The notes below the pieces were generated by a model that did not search any database, was not told the DNA's origin, and saw only the letters and a program-made list of their open reading frames with translations. From positions 1 to 30,506 of the forward strand of contig JAJYJR010000008.1 in assembly GCA_021789355.1 (NCBI GenBank): 30,506 nt of DNA, read 5' to 3'. Both the position numbers and the translations under genes were made by a program. This document shows positions 15,528 to 23,706 of the stretch, piece by piece; the first letter of the stretch is position 1; each line of letters starts with the position of its first letter. The stretch is from Chloroflexota bacterium (lineage in GTDB: Bacteria; Chloroflexota; Limnocylindria; Limnocylindrales; CSP1-4).

Positions 15528-15878
15528 TCATCTGCAATCACGGTTCGCGCGGGCCATCCCCAGCGTCGGGTAGGGGAGATCCCGGATCGGCAGGGGCGGC
15601 CCCGGCGGAACGAGGTTCGCCGGAGCGGACGCCGGCATGGACGCCGGCACGGCGAGCCCGGCGCGGCCGGCGAGCAACTCGATCAGGACCGCCCCGGCTC
15701 CGGCCGAGGCCGTCGTTTCTTCCCGGACCGCGGCGGCGATCTCCGCGCGCACGACGGTCAGGCTCCTGGGCGCATCGACGCCGAGCAACACGCGATCGCC
15801 CTGGATCCGGACGACCCGGATCTCGATGCCCGAGCCGAGCAGCAAGGACTGGCCCGCCCGTCGCGTGAGTGTGAGCAT
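15528..15878 (-). CDS. csrA: RNA-binding translational regulator CsrA with long tail
   Basis: Binds GGA-containing hairpins in mRNA leaders and blocks ribosome access; in Gram-positive-type systems it is inhibited by FliW. The core (residues 1-60) is complete: MLTLTRRAGQSLLLG, RVLLGVDAPRSLTVVRAEI with the RNA-contact Arg44. CsrA is normally 60-75 aa; this one has 116, the last 55 being an Ala/Pro-rich tail (PASMPASAPANLVPPGPP) that looks disordered. The start ATG shares one base with the fliW stop (TGATG), so the two are coupled. Its probable target is the flagellin leader 3 kb downstream. Confidence 0.93.
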   Translation of the reverse strand: MLTLTRRAGQSLLLGSGIEIRVVRIQGDRVLLGVDAPRSLTVVRAEIAAAVREETTASAGAGAVLIELLAGRAGLAVPASMPASAPANLVPPGPPLPIRDLPYPTLGMARANRDCR

Positions 15879-16357
15879 CAGACCGTGACCGCGAGTGCTG
15901 CCCGCAGGGGGAACGCGGCGTCGTCCAGGACATCCTGGCGACCGGTTCCGGTATCGGGATCGACCATGATCGGCCCGGCCAGGTTCGCCGTGATCACGCG
16001 TGGATCGCCGTGGACCGAGAGAAGCGCGATCGCGACCACGCCCGAAGCGGCGAGGCCTCGGGCGACGAGCGCGTCGGAAGCGCCCGGTTGGACGTCGTCG
16101 ACTGGCGCGGCCACGACGGCGAACCTCGGGTCGTCGAGCGAATCGAGCCGGAGGAACGGCGTGCCCTCGAGCGGGCTCACACGGAAGTGGCGAAGGTGAG
16201 GGAGGCCCACGAGCCCGTCCGGCAGCAGTATCTCGGCCAGGTTTCCCGCAGGCGCCGTCTCGCGGCGCGCATCGGGGAGCGCCTTCGCCGCGGACCGCTG
16301 CGACGGCAGTCCCGCGTCGCCCGCGTCGGCGAGGCCGCGTCGCCTACTTGAGGACAT
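15878..16357 (-). CDS. fliW: flagellar assembly factor FliW
   Basis: Protein that binds flagellin and, when free, sequesters CsrA, so that flagellin synthesis follows export. Seen: ILLPDGLVGLPHLRHFRV, the LDDPRFAVVAAPV strand and VITANLAGPIMVDPDTGTGRQ, the usual FliW end (NLxAPIxxNxxTxxGxQ). At 159 aa it carries an N-terminal extension of about 40 residues before the fold. The ATG at 16357 overlaps the flgL stop by 14 bases. No later in-frame ATG before the domain was seen. It lies immediately upstream of csrA, the classic partner gene. Confidence 0.9.
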   Translation of the reverse strand: MSSSRRRGLADAGDAGLPSQRSAAKALPDARRETAPAGNLAEILLPDGLVGLPHLRHFRVSPLEGTPFLRLDSLDDPRFAVVAAPVDDVQPGASDALVARGLAASGVVAIALLSVHGDPRVITANLAGPIMVDPDTGTGRQDVLDDAAFPLRAALAVTV

Positions 16358-17234
16358 CGATCAGGCTCGTCTGCAGGATCTTGCCGCTCACCTGGAGCGC
16401 GGCGTTGTACGTGAGCTGCTGTTGCTGGAACAGGCTGATCGCGCTCGCCATGTCCACGTCCTCGGTGTCCGAGAGCAGCTTCGTGACCGCCAGCTGCTGC
16501 GCCTGCAGGTTCGTCTGCGTCTGGTCGAGGCGGTTCGTCCGCGCCCCGACCACGGCTCGCGCCTGGGTGACCGCGTCGAGCGCGCCGTCGAGCGCGTCGA
16601 GCGTCGTACCAGCCACGGTGCCGCCGCTCTCGAGGTCCGAGTAGAGCTGCGTGAGCGCGTCGAGCGCGGGCCTGAACGCATCCGCCGCCGAGGTGTTGAC
16701 CTGAACCTGGACGCCGGGGCCGACTCGCGCCATCACCGCGCTCGTGTCGGGCGCGCCGGACACCACCCCCGCCGTCGTGCCCGAGGCGGGCGTGTACACG
16801 TAGGGCGCGGTCTGGCTCTGGAAGCCGTTGAAGATGTAGCTGTCGCCGACCTTGGTCGCCGCATCGGATACGAGCTGGGCGGTGAGCTGGTCGACCTCCG
16901 CCGCGATCGCCTGCCGGTCCGCGTCCGACAGCGTCCCGGTCCCTCCCTCGACCGCCAGTTCCCGGGCGCGCTGCACGACGTTCGCCGCGTCCGACAGCGC
17001 GGCGTCGGCCGCCGACGTCTGCTGCTGCGCGACACCGATGTTCCGCAGGTACTGGCTGATCTGCGCAAGTCCGTCCGTGGCCTCGATCGCCGAGAGAACC
17101 TGCGCTGGATCGTCGGACGGCTTCGAGAGCTTCTTCCCGGATCCGATCTGGTTCTGCGACACGGACATGGCCTGCAGGTTCGCGGACGTGTTCCGCATCG
17201 CGTTCTCGGCGAGCATCCGGTTGGTGATCCGCAT
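16344..17234 (-). CDS. flgL: hook-filament junction protein FlgL (HAP3)
   Basis: Joins the hook to the flagellin filament together with FlgK. The N-terminus MRITNRMLAENAMRNTSANL and SGKKLSKPSDDPAQVLSAIE are diagnostic. The middle has DSYIFNGFQSQTAPY, the FlgL hallmark. The C-terminal coiled coil ends VDMASAISLFQQQQLTYNAA, resembling flagellin. 296 aa is normal. It starts 9 bases after the flgK stop and overlaps fliW at its end. Confidence 0.97.
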   Translation of the reverse strand: MRITNRMLAENAMRNTSANLQAMSVSQNQIGSGKKLSKPSDDPAQVLSAIEATDGLAQISQYLRNIGVAQQQTSAADAALSDAANVVQRARELAVEGGTGTLSDADRQAIAAEVDQLTAQLVSDAATKVGDSYIFNGFQSQTAPYVYTPASGTTAGVVSGAPDTSAVMARVGPGVQVQVNTSAADAFRPALDALTQLYSDLESGGTVAGTTLDALDGALDAVTQARAVVGARTNRLDQTQTNLQAQQLAVTKLLSDTEDVDMASAISLFQQQQLTYNAALQVSGKILQTSLIDVLK

Positions 17235-17243
17235 CGCCGCCTC

Positions 17244-18665
17244 CTACAACCCGGCCGCGCCGGTGCGGTTGATCAACTGGTCGAGCATCTGGTCCATTGC
17301 GGTGATCACGCGCGAGGCGGCCTCGTAGCCGCGCTGGAAGCGGATCATGTCTGTCGCCTCTTCATCGAGCGAGACGCCGCTCTCCGACTCCCGCTGGTCG
17401 GTGAGGTGCTGCACGATGAGTTGCTCGTTGCCGGCCATCGTCGTGGCCTGCTGGGAATCGCTGCCGACCCGCCCGACGAGGCCGGCATAGGCGTCGCCGA
17501 TCGTCTGGTCCGTTCCGGCGCCGAACAGCGTCCTGGCGTTCTGGAGATCGGCGATCGCGCCCGCGATGCTGTTGTCCCCCGGTCCCGCCGTCCCGGTGGC
17601 GAGCGTGTCGGGGTTGGCCACGAGGTCGGACGAGACCGCGATGGTCGCGGCCATCGGGGCGACCCCCGCGCCGGCGGTGGACACGAAGAATGCCGGCGGC
17701 GTTCCACCCGAGGAGCCGCCCGCGGTCCCGTACACGCCGTTCACGGCATTCACCAGCGTCGAGACGAGGCCGTCGAGCGCGCGCATGTAGCCGGGGATCG
17801 TCGTGTCGCGGAGCGTCACGAGCGCGCCGAGCGCGCTGTCGCCGAGCGCCACCGGCTGCCCGGACTGCCATGACGGCACGAGGTGGCCGTTCGCGTCCGT
17901 CGTCGTCGTCATCTCGCGCGCCTGGTTCTCCGTCACCAGGTTCACACCGCCGGCGAGGACGGTATCGGTCCCGTCGGATTGCGCCTGCACAGTGATCGGG
18001 ACGAGCGAGCTGAGCTTGTCGAGCAGAAGGTCGCGCTGGTCCATCAGGTCGTTCGGGTTGTCGCCGCTGACCGCGACCTGCTTGATCTGCTGGTTGAGCG
18101 ACGCGAGCTGCGTCGCGAGCTCGTTCACCTGGTCGACCTGCTGACCGACCTGGTAGTCGATCCCGGCGACGAGCGACGACAGCTGGCTGGACGTGCTGTT
18201 GAGCGCCGAGGCTAGGTTGCCTCCCTGCTCGACCACGGCCGCCTTCGCGGCCGTCGAGGTGGGCGATGCAGCAAGGTCCTGCCACGCACCCCAGAACTGG
18301 CTCAGCGCTGCTCCCAGCCCGGTCGAGCTCGGCTCCGGGAACACCGTTTCGACCCGTCCCAACTGGTCCTGCAGCGTCGTCCACTGCCCCAGCACCGGGT
18401 TCTCCTGCCGGATCTGCTGGTCGACGAACGCGTCCCGGATCCGCTGAATGGCGGCGATCGAGACGCCGGTCCCGATCTGTCCCGGGGTGCCTGAGCGGTT
18501 GAACGCGGGGGCGGGGTAGGCGGGCGCCGCCTGCAACTCGACGCGCTGGCGTGTGTACCCGTCGGTGTTCGCGTTCGCGGTGTTGTGCGCCGACGTGTCC
18601 ATGGCGACCTGGTCGGCGACGAGCGCGGTCAGCCCGATGTTGAGGCCGCCGAACGTGGAGCCCAT
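17244..18665 (-). CDS. flgK: hook-filament junction protein FlgK (HAP1)
   Basis: First junction protein on the hook tip. The N-terminus FGGLNIGLTALVADQVAMDT and NTANANTDGYTRQRVELQ are the rod/hook-family signature. PAPAFNRSGTPGQIGTGVSIAAIQRIRDAFVDQQIR is split here as GTGVSIAAIQRIRD and DQQIRQENPVLGQW, both typical of FlgK. The C-terminus has SLDEEATDMIRFQRGYEAASRVI in parts (DEEATDMIRFQRGYEAA), the conserved helix. At 473 aa it is average. It begins one base after the flgN stop and is transcribed from the flgM promoter. Confidence 0.97.
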   Translation of the reverse strand: MGSTFGGLNIGLTALVADQVAMDTSAHNTANANTDGYTRQRVELQAAPAYPAPAFNRSGTPGQIGTGVSIAAIQRIRDAFVDQQIRQENPVLGQWTTLQDQLGRVETVFPEPSSTGLGAALSQFWGAWQDLAASPTSTAAKAAVVEQGGNLASALNSTSSQLSSLVAGIDYQVGQQVDQVNELATQLASLNQQIKQVAVSGDNPNDLMDQRDLLLDKLSSLVPITVQAQSDGTDTVLAGGVNLVTENQAREMTTTTDANGHLVPSWQSGQPVALGDSALGALVTLRDTTIPGYMRALDGLVSTLVNAVNGVYGTAGGSSGGTPPAFFVSTAGAGVAPMAATIAVSSDLVANPDTLATGTAGPGDNSIAGAIADLQNARTLFGAGTDQTIGDAYAGLVGRVGSDSQQATTMAGNEQLIVQHLTDQRESESGVSLDEEATDMIRFQRGYEAASRVITAMDQMLDQLINRTGAAGL

Positions 18666-18666
18666 C

Positions 18667-19107
18667 TCAGGCCGACCTGTTCAGATACGACGGCGCGCGT
18701 CCGATCGCGTAGCCCGAGCCGCCACTCCCCTGCGGCGCTCCGACGGTCCCCTGCCCCTGCGCCAGCCCCGCGAGCAGCCGCATCGCCTCGGCGTCGAACC
18801 GCCAGGCGCGCTCGATCAGTACGGCGTTCTGCCGCGCCGTCGCCCGAAGCTGGTCGCGCATCCGGGCCATGCGCGCCTCCCCGCCCCGCGACAGCTCGCC
18901 GGCCTCCCGGGCGCGTGCGACGCCGGGAAGCAGGTCGTGGAGGCGTTCGAGCAGCCGCTCGGACTCCTCGACGGAGCCCGACAGGCCGTCGTGGTCGCGC
19001 TTCAGGACGGCGTCGCGCAACGCGCGCTCCTCGCCGAGCAGCGCGGAGAGCACCTCGATGACGGCCGTCGCAACGTCCGTCGCGCCGGCCGCCTGGGTGG
19101 CGGGCAC
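18667..19107 (-). CDS. flgN: FlgN-family chaperone for FlgK/FlgL
   Basis: Cytosolic export chaperone of the junction proteins. The 146-aa product is almost wholly alpha-helical with heptad character: VIEVLSALLGEERALRDAVLKRD, then SVEESERLLERLHDLLP and ARMARMRDQLRATARQNAVLIERAW. The C-terminus is a Gly-rich stretch ending in YLNRS, the short motif often found at the end of FlgN-like proteins. GTG start, one base after the flgM stop; one base before flgK. Sequence identity in this family is low, so the name rests mainly on fold pattern and position between flgM and flgK. Confidence 0.8.
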   Translation of the reverse strand: MPATQAAGATDVATAVIEVLSALLGEERALRDAVLKRDHDGLSGSVEESERLLERLHDLLPGVARAREAGELSRGGEARMARMRDQLRATARQNAVLIERAWRFDAEAMRLLAGLAQGQGTVGAPQGSGGSGYAIGRAPSYLNRSA

Positions 19108-19108
19108 G

Positions 19109-19414
19109 TCACGCCTTCCGGTCGATCAGCCGGCTGGCGATCTGCTGCGGGTCGATCCGGTAGCGTCCGTCCGCGATCCGCTGGCGCACGTCGTTGACGA
19201 CGTCCTCGCGGACGTCCGGCGCCTGCTTCGCCGCGTCGAGCGTCGCCCGGAGCTCCTTCGCGCGCGCGGACAGCTCGACCTGCGCGGCGCCAGGCCCGCC
19301 CGCCGGCTGCTGTCCGCTCGCCGGCGTCGCGGCGCCGCGCGCCGGGTCCGCGGCTTTCGGCTCGGGGCCGCGAACGCCACCTGCCGGAATGCTGTTCGTG
19401 CTGTCGATCTTCAT
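19109..19414 (-). CDS. flgM: anti-sigma-28 factor FlgM
   Basis: Holds FliA inactive until it is exported through the finished hook. The N-terminal 45 residues are disordered (Pro/Ala/Gly). The sigma-binding C-terminal half is clear: VELSARAKELRATLDAAKQ, APDVREDVVNDVRQRI, DGRYRIDPQQIASRLI. 101 aa is normal. AGGAG precedes the ATG. It heads the flgM-flgN-flgK-flgL operon behind a sigma-28-like promoter, so the sigma factor would drive its own inhibitor. fliA lies one gene upstream on the same strand. Confidence 0.95.
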   Translation of the reverse strand: MKIDSTNSIPAGGVRGPEPKAADPARGAATPASGQQPAGGPGAAQVELSARAKELRATLDAAKQAPDVREDVVNDVRQRIADGRYRIDPQQIASRLIDRKA

Positions 19415-19439
19415 GGCCTTCTCCTGGGGCTCATCCGGG

Positions 19440-19467
19440 GCATCGGCCGAACCCGAGCGGAACTTGA
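19440..19467 (-). promoter_or_regulatory. sigma-28-like promoter of the flgM operon
   Basis: On the minus strand TCAA (19467-19464), 16 bases, then GCCGATGC (19447-19440), in the 88-base gap between the flgG-like gene and flgM. Both elements match the fliC promoter closely (TCAAGT extended -35 in each), with one extra spacer base. Its position means flgM can be made from both the early operon by read-through and this late promoter. Confidence 0.7.
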
Positions 19468-19502
19468 ATCTTGCGCATGGGGCGCGATCATGGCGTGCCG
19501 GC

Positions 19503-20219
19503 TCACTTCAGGCGCCCGAGGTCGCTGAGGGTCGTCAGCGTGTCTGACTGCATCGAGAACGCCTCCGAACCGAGGCTGAACTCCCGCTGCAGCGACAGCA
19601 GGTCGGTCATCGCCGCATCCATGTCGACGTTGCTCGCCTCGAGCGCGCCCTGCCGCACCGTGACGCCTGTCGCGGCGGGTAGTGGAGCGCTCGTGCCGTA
19701 CAGCGAATCCCCGAGCCGCACGAGGCCGGTCGCCGGGAACGTGGCGATCGCGAGCCGCTGAGGTCCGCCGTCGACCGTGCCGTCCGGACCGACGGTGAGC
19801 GTGCCGGACACGACGATCGGCGCGCCCGTCGTGTCGAGGACGGGGTAGCCCTGCGGCGTGAGAAGCGTCCCGTTCGAGTCGACGTGGAAGTCGCCGGCCC
19901 GCGTGTACGCCGTCCCGGATGGCGTGCGCACGGCGAACAGGCCGTCGCCCTCGAGCGCGAGGTCGGTCGGGACGTCCGTCTGCTGGATCGGCCCGGCCGA
20001 ACGGTCGAGGGTCAGGTCCGTCGGATACACGGCCGTCCCGAGGTGCCCGATCGATGCGCCCGTGAGCGTCGAGGCGAGCTGCATCCCGAACTCCGCCTGC
20101 TGGTCCCGCTCCGCCTTGTACCCGGCCGTGTTCACGTTCGCGATCGCGTCGGCGACAACGTTCTGGCGGGTCATCGCCGAGATCATCCCCGACAGGGATG
20201 TGTAGAAGCCGCGGATCAT
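19503..20219 (-). CDS. flgG: flagellar rod/hook-basal body protein, FlgG/FlgF (FlhO/FlhP) family
   Basis: Axial rod component in the periplasm-equivalent space. The N-terminus MIRGFYTSLSGMISAMTRQN followed by AIANVNTAGYKAERDQQ is the family signature; the middle has LEGDGLFAVRTPSGTAYTRAGDFHVD, in parts GDGLFAVRTPSG and TRAGDFHVDSNG; the C-terminus is EASNVDMDAAMTDLLSLQRE. At 238 aa it is slightly short for FlgG and close to Bacillus FlhO/FlhP, so the exact paralogue is uncertain. The ATG at 20219 overlaps the fliA stop (ATGA). It ends 88 bases before the flgM start. Confidence 0.88.
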   Translation of the reverse strand: MIRGFYTSLSGMISAMTRQNVVADAIANVNTAGYKAERDQQAEFGMQLASTLTGASIGHLGTAVYPTDLTLDRSAGPIQQTDVPTDLALEGDGLFAVRTPSGTAYTRAGDFHVDSNGTLLTPQGYPVLDTTGAPIVVSGTLTVGPDGTVDGGPQRLAIATFPATGLVRLGDSLYGTSAPLPAATGVTVRQGALEASNVDMDAAMTDLLSLQREFSLGSEAFSMQSDTLTTLSDLGRLK

Positions 20220-21286
20220 GCCTGCCACCCTCCCGTCCCCGACGATGATCCCGGCCACGACGTGGACGAGGGAGGCGCGGAGGGCGGCCACGAACCGGGG
20301 CGCTGCCAGTCCGCCGCCCAGGGCGCCGGTCGGGCCGCCGACTGCCTGGCGCGCGACGCGCCGCCGGTCGGAGCCGTCGACCGTGGATGCGGGCCACCGC
20401 GCCGGCGCCCCCGGACCGCGTGTCCCGGCCCGCTCGACGTTCCTCCGAGACGCGCGCGGAGCGCGAGGAGCGTCTCGGCGTGGATCTGGCACACGCGGGA
20501 CTCGGTGACCCCGAGCACTTCCCCGATCTCGCGCAGCGTCAGCTCGTCCTGGTAGTACAACGCGAGGACGAGCTTCTGCCGTTCGCCGAGTCCCCCGATG
20601 GCCGTCGCCAGCCGGGCCACGTCGTCGCGGCGCTCGACCCAGTCGACCGGGTCGGGCGCACCGTCGTCGGAGATCGTGTCGGCCAGCGCCATCGACTCGG
20701 CCCCGCCATCGTGGTCGTCGGGCGAGTCGAGGGAGACGGTCACGACCGAGGCGGCCTGCAGTCGCTCCTGGTACCGCTCGAGCGGCATCCCCAGCCGGTT
20801 CGCGACCTCCCATTCCTCCGGCGTCCGCCCGAGCGACGCGTAGAGCTCGCTCATCGCCCGTTCGATGGCGCGCGCGGCCTCGCGCCCGGCTCGGCCCACG
20901 GTGTCGATGGCCCGGACGGCGTCGAGGATCGCGCCGCGGATCCGGAGCAGCGCGTACGACTCGAACGAGGCCGCGGCCTCCGGGCGGTACGCGTCGATCG
21001 CGTTCAGGAGCCCGATCGCGCCGGCCTGCATCGCGTCCTCGTGGTCGAAGACGCCCGGCACGCCGACGCCGAGTCGACCCACGACGTACTTCACCAGGTG
21101 CGCGTAGCGCTCGACGAGCTGCTCGCGCTCGGCGTTCTCCGGCCGCCAGGCGGCGGCCAGGGCCTGCGCCGCGGCGGCCTCGTCCGCGCCACTGCCGCCG
21201 GTGTCCGGGCTGGCGATGGTGCCGCGCATGTTCGGGCTGGCGCCGTGACCACCCCCCGCAACGCACCCCATGGCCTGCTCTGTCAT
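20216..21286 (-). CDS. fliA: flagellar sigma factor FliA/WhiG (sigma-28)
   Basis: Directs RNA polymerase to late flagellar and chemotaxis promoters. Region 2 (about 52-125): LVERYAHLVKYVVGRL, DAMQAGAIGLLNAIDAYRP, SFESYALLRIRGAILDAVR. Region 3 (135-180): SELYASLGRTPEEWEVANRL. Region 4 (225-280): GLGERQKLVLALYYQDELT, LREIGEVLGVTESRVCQIH. The domain ends at residue 280, but the frame runs to 356 through an Arg/Pro/Ser/Trp-rich tail ending in an ATGA overlap with the next gene. There is also a 45-residue Gly/Ala N-terminal extension; GGGAGGTGG just before the ATG supports that start. FliA is normally 230-260 aa. Confidence 0.94.
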   Translation of the reverse strand: MTEQAMGCVAGGGHGASPNMRGTIASPDTGGSGADEAAAAQALAAAWRPENAEREQLVERYAHLVKYVVGRLGVGVPGVFDHEDAMQAGAIGLLNAIDAYRPEAAASFESYALLRIRGAILDAVRAIDTVGRAGREAARAIERAMSELYASLGRTPEEWEVANRLGMPLERYQERLQAASVVTVSLDSPDDHDGGAESMALADTISDDGAPDPVDWVERRDDVARLATAIGGLGERQKLVLALYYQDELTLREIGEVLGVTESRVCQIHAETLLALRARLGGTSSGPGHAVRGRRRGGPHPRSTAPTGGASRARQSAARPAPWAADWQRPGSWPPSAPPSSTSWPGSSSGTGGWQA

Positions 21287-21338
21287 CCACCCACCTCCCG
21301 GACGCGCTGTCCGTGCTCCCGGCTCCGGCTCGCGCCCG

Positions 21339-21614
21339 TCATGCCGTCACGCCCTTCCTCGTTTCCTTGCTCTTCTCCTTCGATGGCTTCGTGCCACCGC
21401 TCGCGAGCCGCGCCCGCGCACGCTGCAGCCGTTGCCCCGGTGGTTCCAGCCGGTCCAGCAGCCAGCCTCCCGCGAACGTGAACGCCACCGCTGCGAGGAG
21501 CCCCCGATCGATCGCGTCGAGCAGCGGGCTTCCGGCCAGGAGCGACGCCAGCGTCACCGCGGCCGCGCCGACGAGCGCGAGGCGGAGGCTCCACAGCGCG
21601 ACGACCATCTCCAT
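21339..21614 (-). CDS. small membrane protein of unknown function in the flagellar operon
   Basis: No family recognised. 91 aa with two hydrophobic segments (about residues 5-27, LWSLRLALVGAAAVTLASLL; and 43-57, LLAAVAFTFAGGWLL), a short loop with acidic residues, and a strongly basic C-terminal tail (RARARLASGG, then PSKEKSKETRKG) that should face the cytoplasm. It starts 3 bases after the flhA stop and ends 52 bases before fliA, so it is surely co-transcribed. In many bacteria this slot holds flhF and flhG, the placement proteins; neither is in this window. A frame on another phase (21283-21594) covers the same DNA but is less protein-like. Confidence 0.7.
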   Translation of the reverse strand: MEMVVALWSLRLALVGAAAVTLASLLAGSPLLDAIDRGLLAAVAFTFAGGWLLDRLEPPGQRLQRARARLASGGTKPSKEKSKETRKGVTA

Positions 21615-21617
21615 GCG

Positions 21618-23672
21618 TCAGATCTCCACCTGGGCGTGCACCTGCACGGGCACGGCCGGCAGGATCTCTTCGTACGAGAGGACCACGAGCTGCGGAAGTA
21701 CCCGTTCGAGGAGGCTCCGGAGCGCCAGCCGGATGCGCGTCGTGCAGAGCAGGACGGGTTGGTGCCCCTCGGTGGTGAGCGCATCGACGGACTGGCGAAC
21801 CGCCTCGGTCACGCGGCGCGCATCGGCGCCCGCAAGGTCGAGCGACACGCGGCCCGGCTGGAGCGTCATCTGCTCGCCGAGGCGCGTGTCGAGCGGGGGC
21901 GCGATCGCGACCGCGTGGACCGCTCCGTCCGCCGCCCGGTACCGGAGCGACAGTGTCCGGGCCAGCGCGTGGCGCGCGGCCTCCGTCAGCAGCAGCGGTT
22001 CCTTGATGGTCCGCGCGGAGTCGGCGACCGCCTCGCAGATCGTGCGGAGATCGCGGATCGGCACGCGCTCGCGCAGCAGCCCCTGCAGCACCTTCTGCAG
22101 GTCACCGAGCGAGACGAGGTTCGGCACGAGCTCGTCGACGAGCGCCGGCTGCTCCTCCTTGAGCGCGTTGAGCAGCTGCTGCGTCTCCTGCCGCCCGAGG
22201 ATCTCATGGGCGTGGCGGCGCACGGTCTCCGCGAGGTGCGTGGCGAGCACGCTCGCCGGGTCGATCACGGTGTAGCCGAGCAGGTCGGCCCGTTCGCGGT
22301 CGGCGGGGTTGATCCAGGCCGCCGGCATGCCGAAGGCCGGATCGGTCGTCGGGATGCCGTCGATCGCCAGCTCTCCCCCACCCGAGTCGAGGCACAGCAG
22401 CTTCGACGGGTAGACGATGCCCTGGGCTATCTCGCCGCCCCGCAGCTTGATGACGTACGCCTCCGGTGCGAGCGAGAGATCGTCTCGGATGCGGACGGTC
22501 GGCACGATGAGGCCGAGCTCTGCGGCGATCTGCCGGCGGATGAGCCCGACGCGCTCGACGATGCCGACGCCCGGCGACTCGACCAGCCCGAGCAGCCCAT
22601 ACCCGACCTCGAGCTCAATCGTCTCGACCTTGAGGGCGTCGAGCGGCGCCTCCGCCGGCGCGGGCACGGGCACCGGCAGCGAGGTCTCGGCCGGGGCAGC
22701 CGCAGCCGGCGTCCGACGCGACAGCGCAAGACCTGCAACGGCGATCGTCCCTCCGCCCGCGAGGAACAGCACGGTCGGAAACCCCGGCACGACCCCGACC
22801 GCGAGCAGGATCGTCCCGGCCACCGTCAGCAGGCGTGGCCGCGCCAGCAGCTGGGCGGCCAGGTCGGATCCCATCCCGACGTCGGAGGCGGTCCGCGTGA
22901 CGAGGATGCCCGTCCCGGTCGAGACGAGCAGCGCGCTGATCTCGTTGACGAGCCCATCGCCCACGGTGAGCACCGTGTACGTCGAGACGGCCGTCCCGAT
23001 GTCCATGTGCTTCATGAGCACGCCCATCGTCAGGCCGCCGACGATGTTGACGGCGATGACGACCAGGGCGGCGATCGCGTCGCCCTTGACGAACTTCGAG
23101 GCGCCGTCCATCGCGCCGTAGAAGTCGGCCTCGCGCTCCACGGCGCGGCGGCGCGCCCGCGCCTCGTCCGCGGTGATGAGGCCGGCGTTGAGGTCCGCGT
23201 CGATGCTCATCTGCTTGCCGGGCATCGCATCGAGCGTGAACCGCGCCGCCACCTCGCTCACGCGGCCGGCGCCGTTCGTGATCACGACGTACTGGATCAC
23301 GATGAGGATGAGGAACACGACGATGCCGACGACGGTGTTCCCGCCCACGACGACGTTCCCGAACGCGCCAATGACCTCGCCTGCGCTCGCATCGAGCAGC
23401 ACGAGCCGGGCCGCCGACACGTTCAGTCCGAGGCGGAACAGGGTCGCGACCAGGAGGAGCGACGGGAACGCACTGAACTCGAGCGGCTCGCGCACGTTCA
23501 TGGCGACCAGCAGGATCGTCAGCGAGAACGTGATGTTGGTGATGAGCAGCACGTCGAGCAGCACCGACGGGAGCGGCACGATCATCATCGCGACGATCCC
23601 CACGACCGCCGCGGCGAGGACGGCGTCGCTCCGGTGCAGCCCGACCGACTGGGTGCTGGTGGTCGCCGTCAT
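21618..23672 (-). CDS. flhA: flagellar type III export gate protein FlhA
   Basis: Nonameric export gate that uses the proton motive force and docks chaperone-substrate complexes. The N-terminal membrane half has eight segments starting at IVAMMIVPLPSVLLDVLL; signature VREPLEFSAFPSLLLVATLFRL, in parts FSAFPSLLLVATLFRLGLN, and the cytoplasmic loop MPGKQMSIDADLNAG. The C-terminal cytoplasmic domain (from about 340) carries DPASVLATHLAETVRRHAHEIL in parts (SVLATHLAETVRRHA) and a SYEEIL end. 684 aa is normal. GGGAGGGG lies just before the ATG. Between flhB and the small membrane protein. Confidence 0.98.
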   Translation of the reverse strand: MTATTSTQSVGLHRSDAVLAAAVVGIVAMMIVPLPSVLLDVLLITNITFSLTILLVAMNVREPLEFSAFPSLLLVATLFRLGLNVSAARLVLLDASAGEVIGAFGNVVVGGNTVVGIVVFLILIVIQYVVITNGAGRVSEVAARFTLDAMPGKQMSIDADLNAGLITADEARARRRAVEREADFYGAMDGASKFVKGDAIAALVVIAVNIVGGLTMGVLMKHMDIGTAVSTYTVLTVGDGLVNEISALLVSTGTGILVTRTASDVGMGSDLAAQLLARPRLLTVAGTILLAVGVVPGFPTVLFLAGGGTIAVAGLALSRRTPAAAAPAETSLPVPVPAPAEAPLDALKVETIELEVGYGLLGLVESPGVGIVERVGLIRRQIAAELGLIVPTVRIRDDLSLAPEAYVIKLRGGEIAQGIVYPSKLLCLDSGGGELAIDGIPTTDPAFGMPAAWINPADRERADLLGYTVIDPASVLATHLAETVRRHAHEILGRQETQQLLNALKEEQPALVDELVPNLVSLGDLQKVLQGLLRERVPIRDLRTICEAVADSARTIKEPLLLTEAARHALARTLSLRYRAADGAVHAVAIAPPLDTRLGEQMTLQPGRVSLDLAGADARRVTEAVRQSVDALTTEGHQPVLLCTTRIRLALRSLLERVLPQLVVLSYEEILPAVPVQVHAQVEI

Positions 23673-23706
23673 CGCGCCCCTCCCTCGCGCATCGCACGCC
23701 TCGCGC

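Noticed and set aside
20220..21290. Fusion of the flgG-like protein to a long upstream frame (to 21290).
   Set aside because: The upstream portion is the shadow of fliA in another phase; the ATG at 20219 fits the conserved rod-protein N-terminus.
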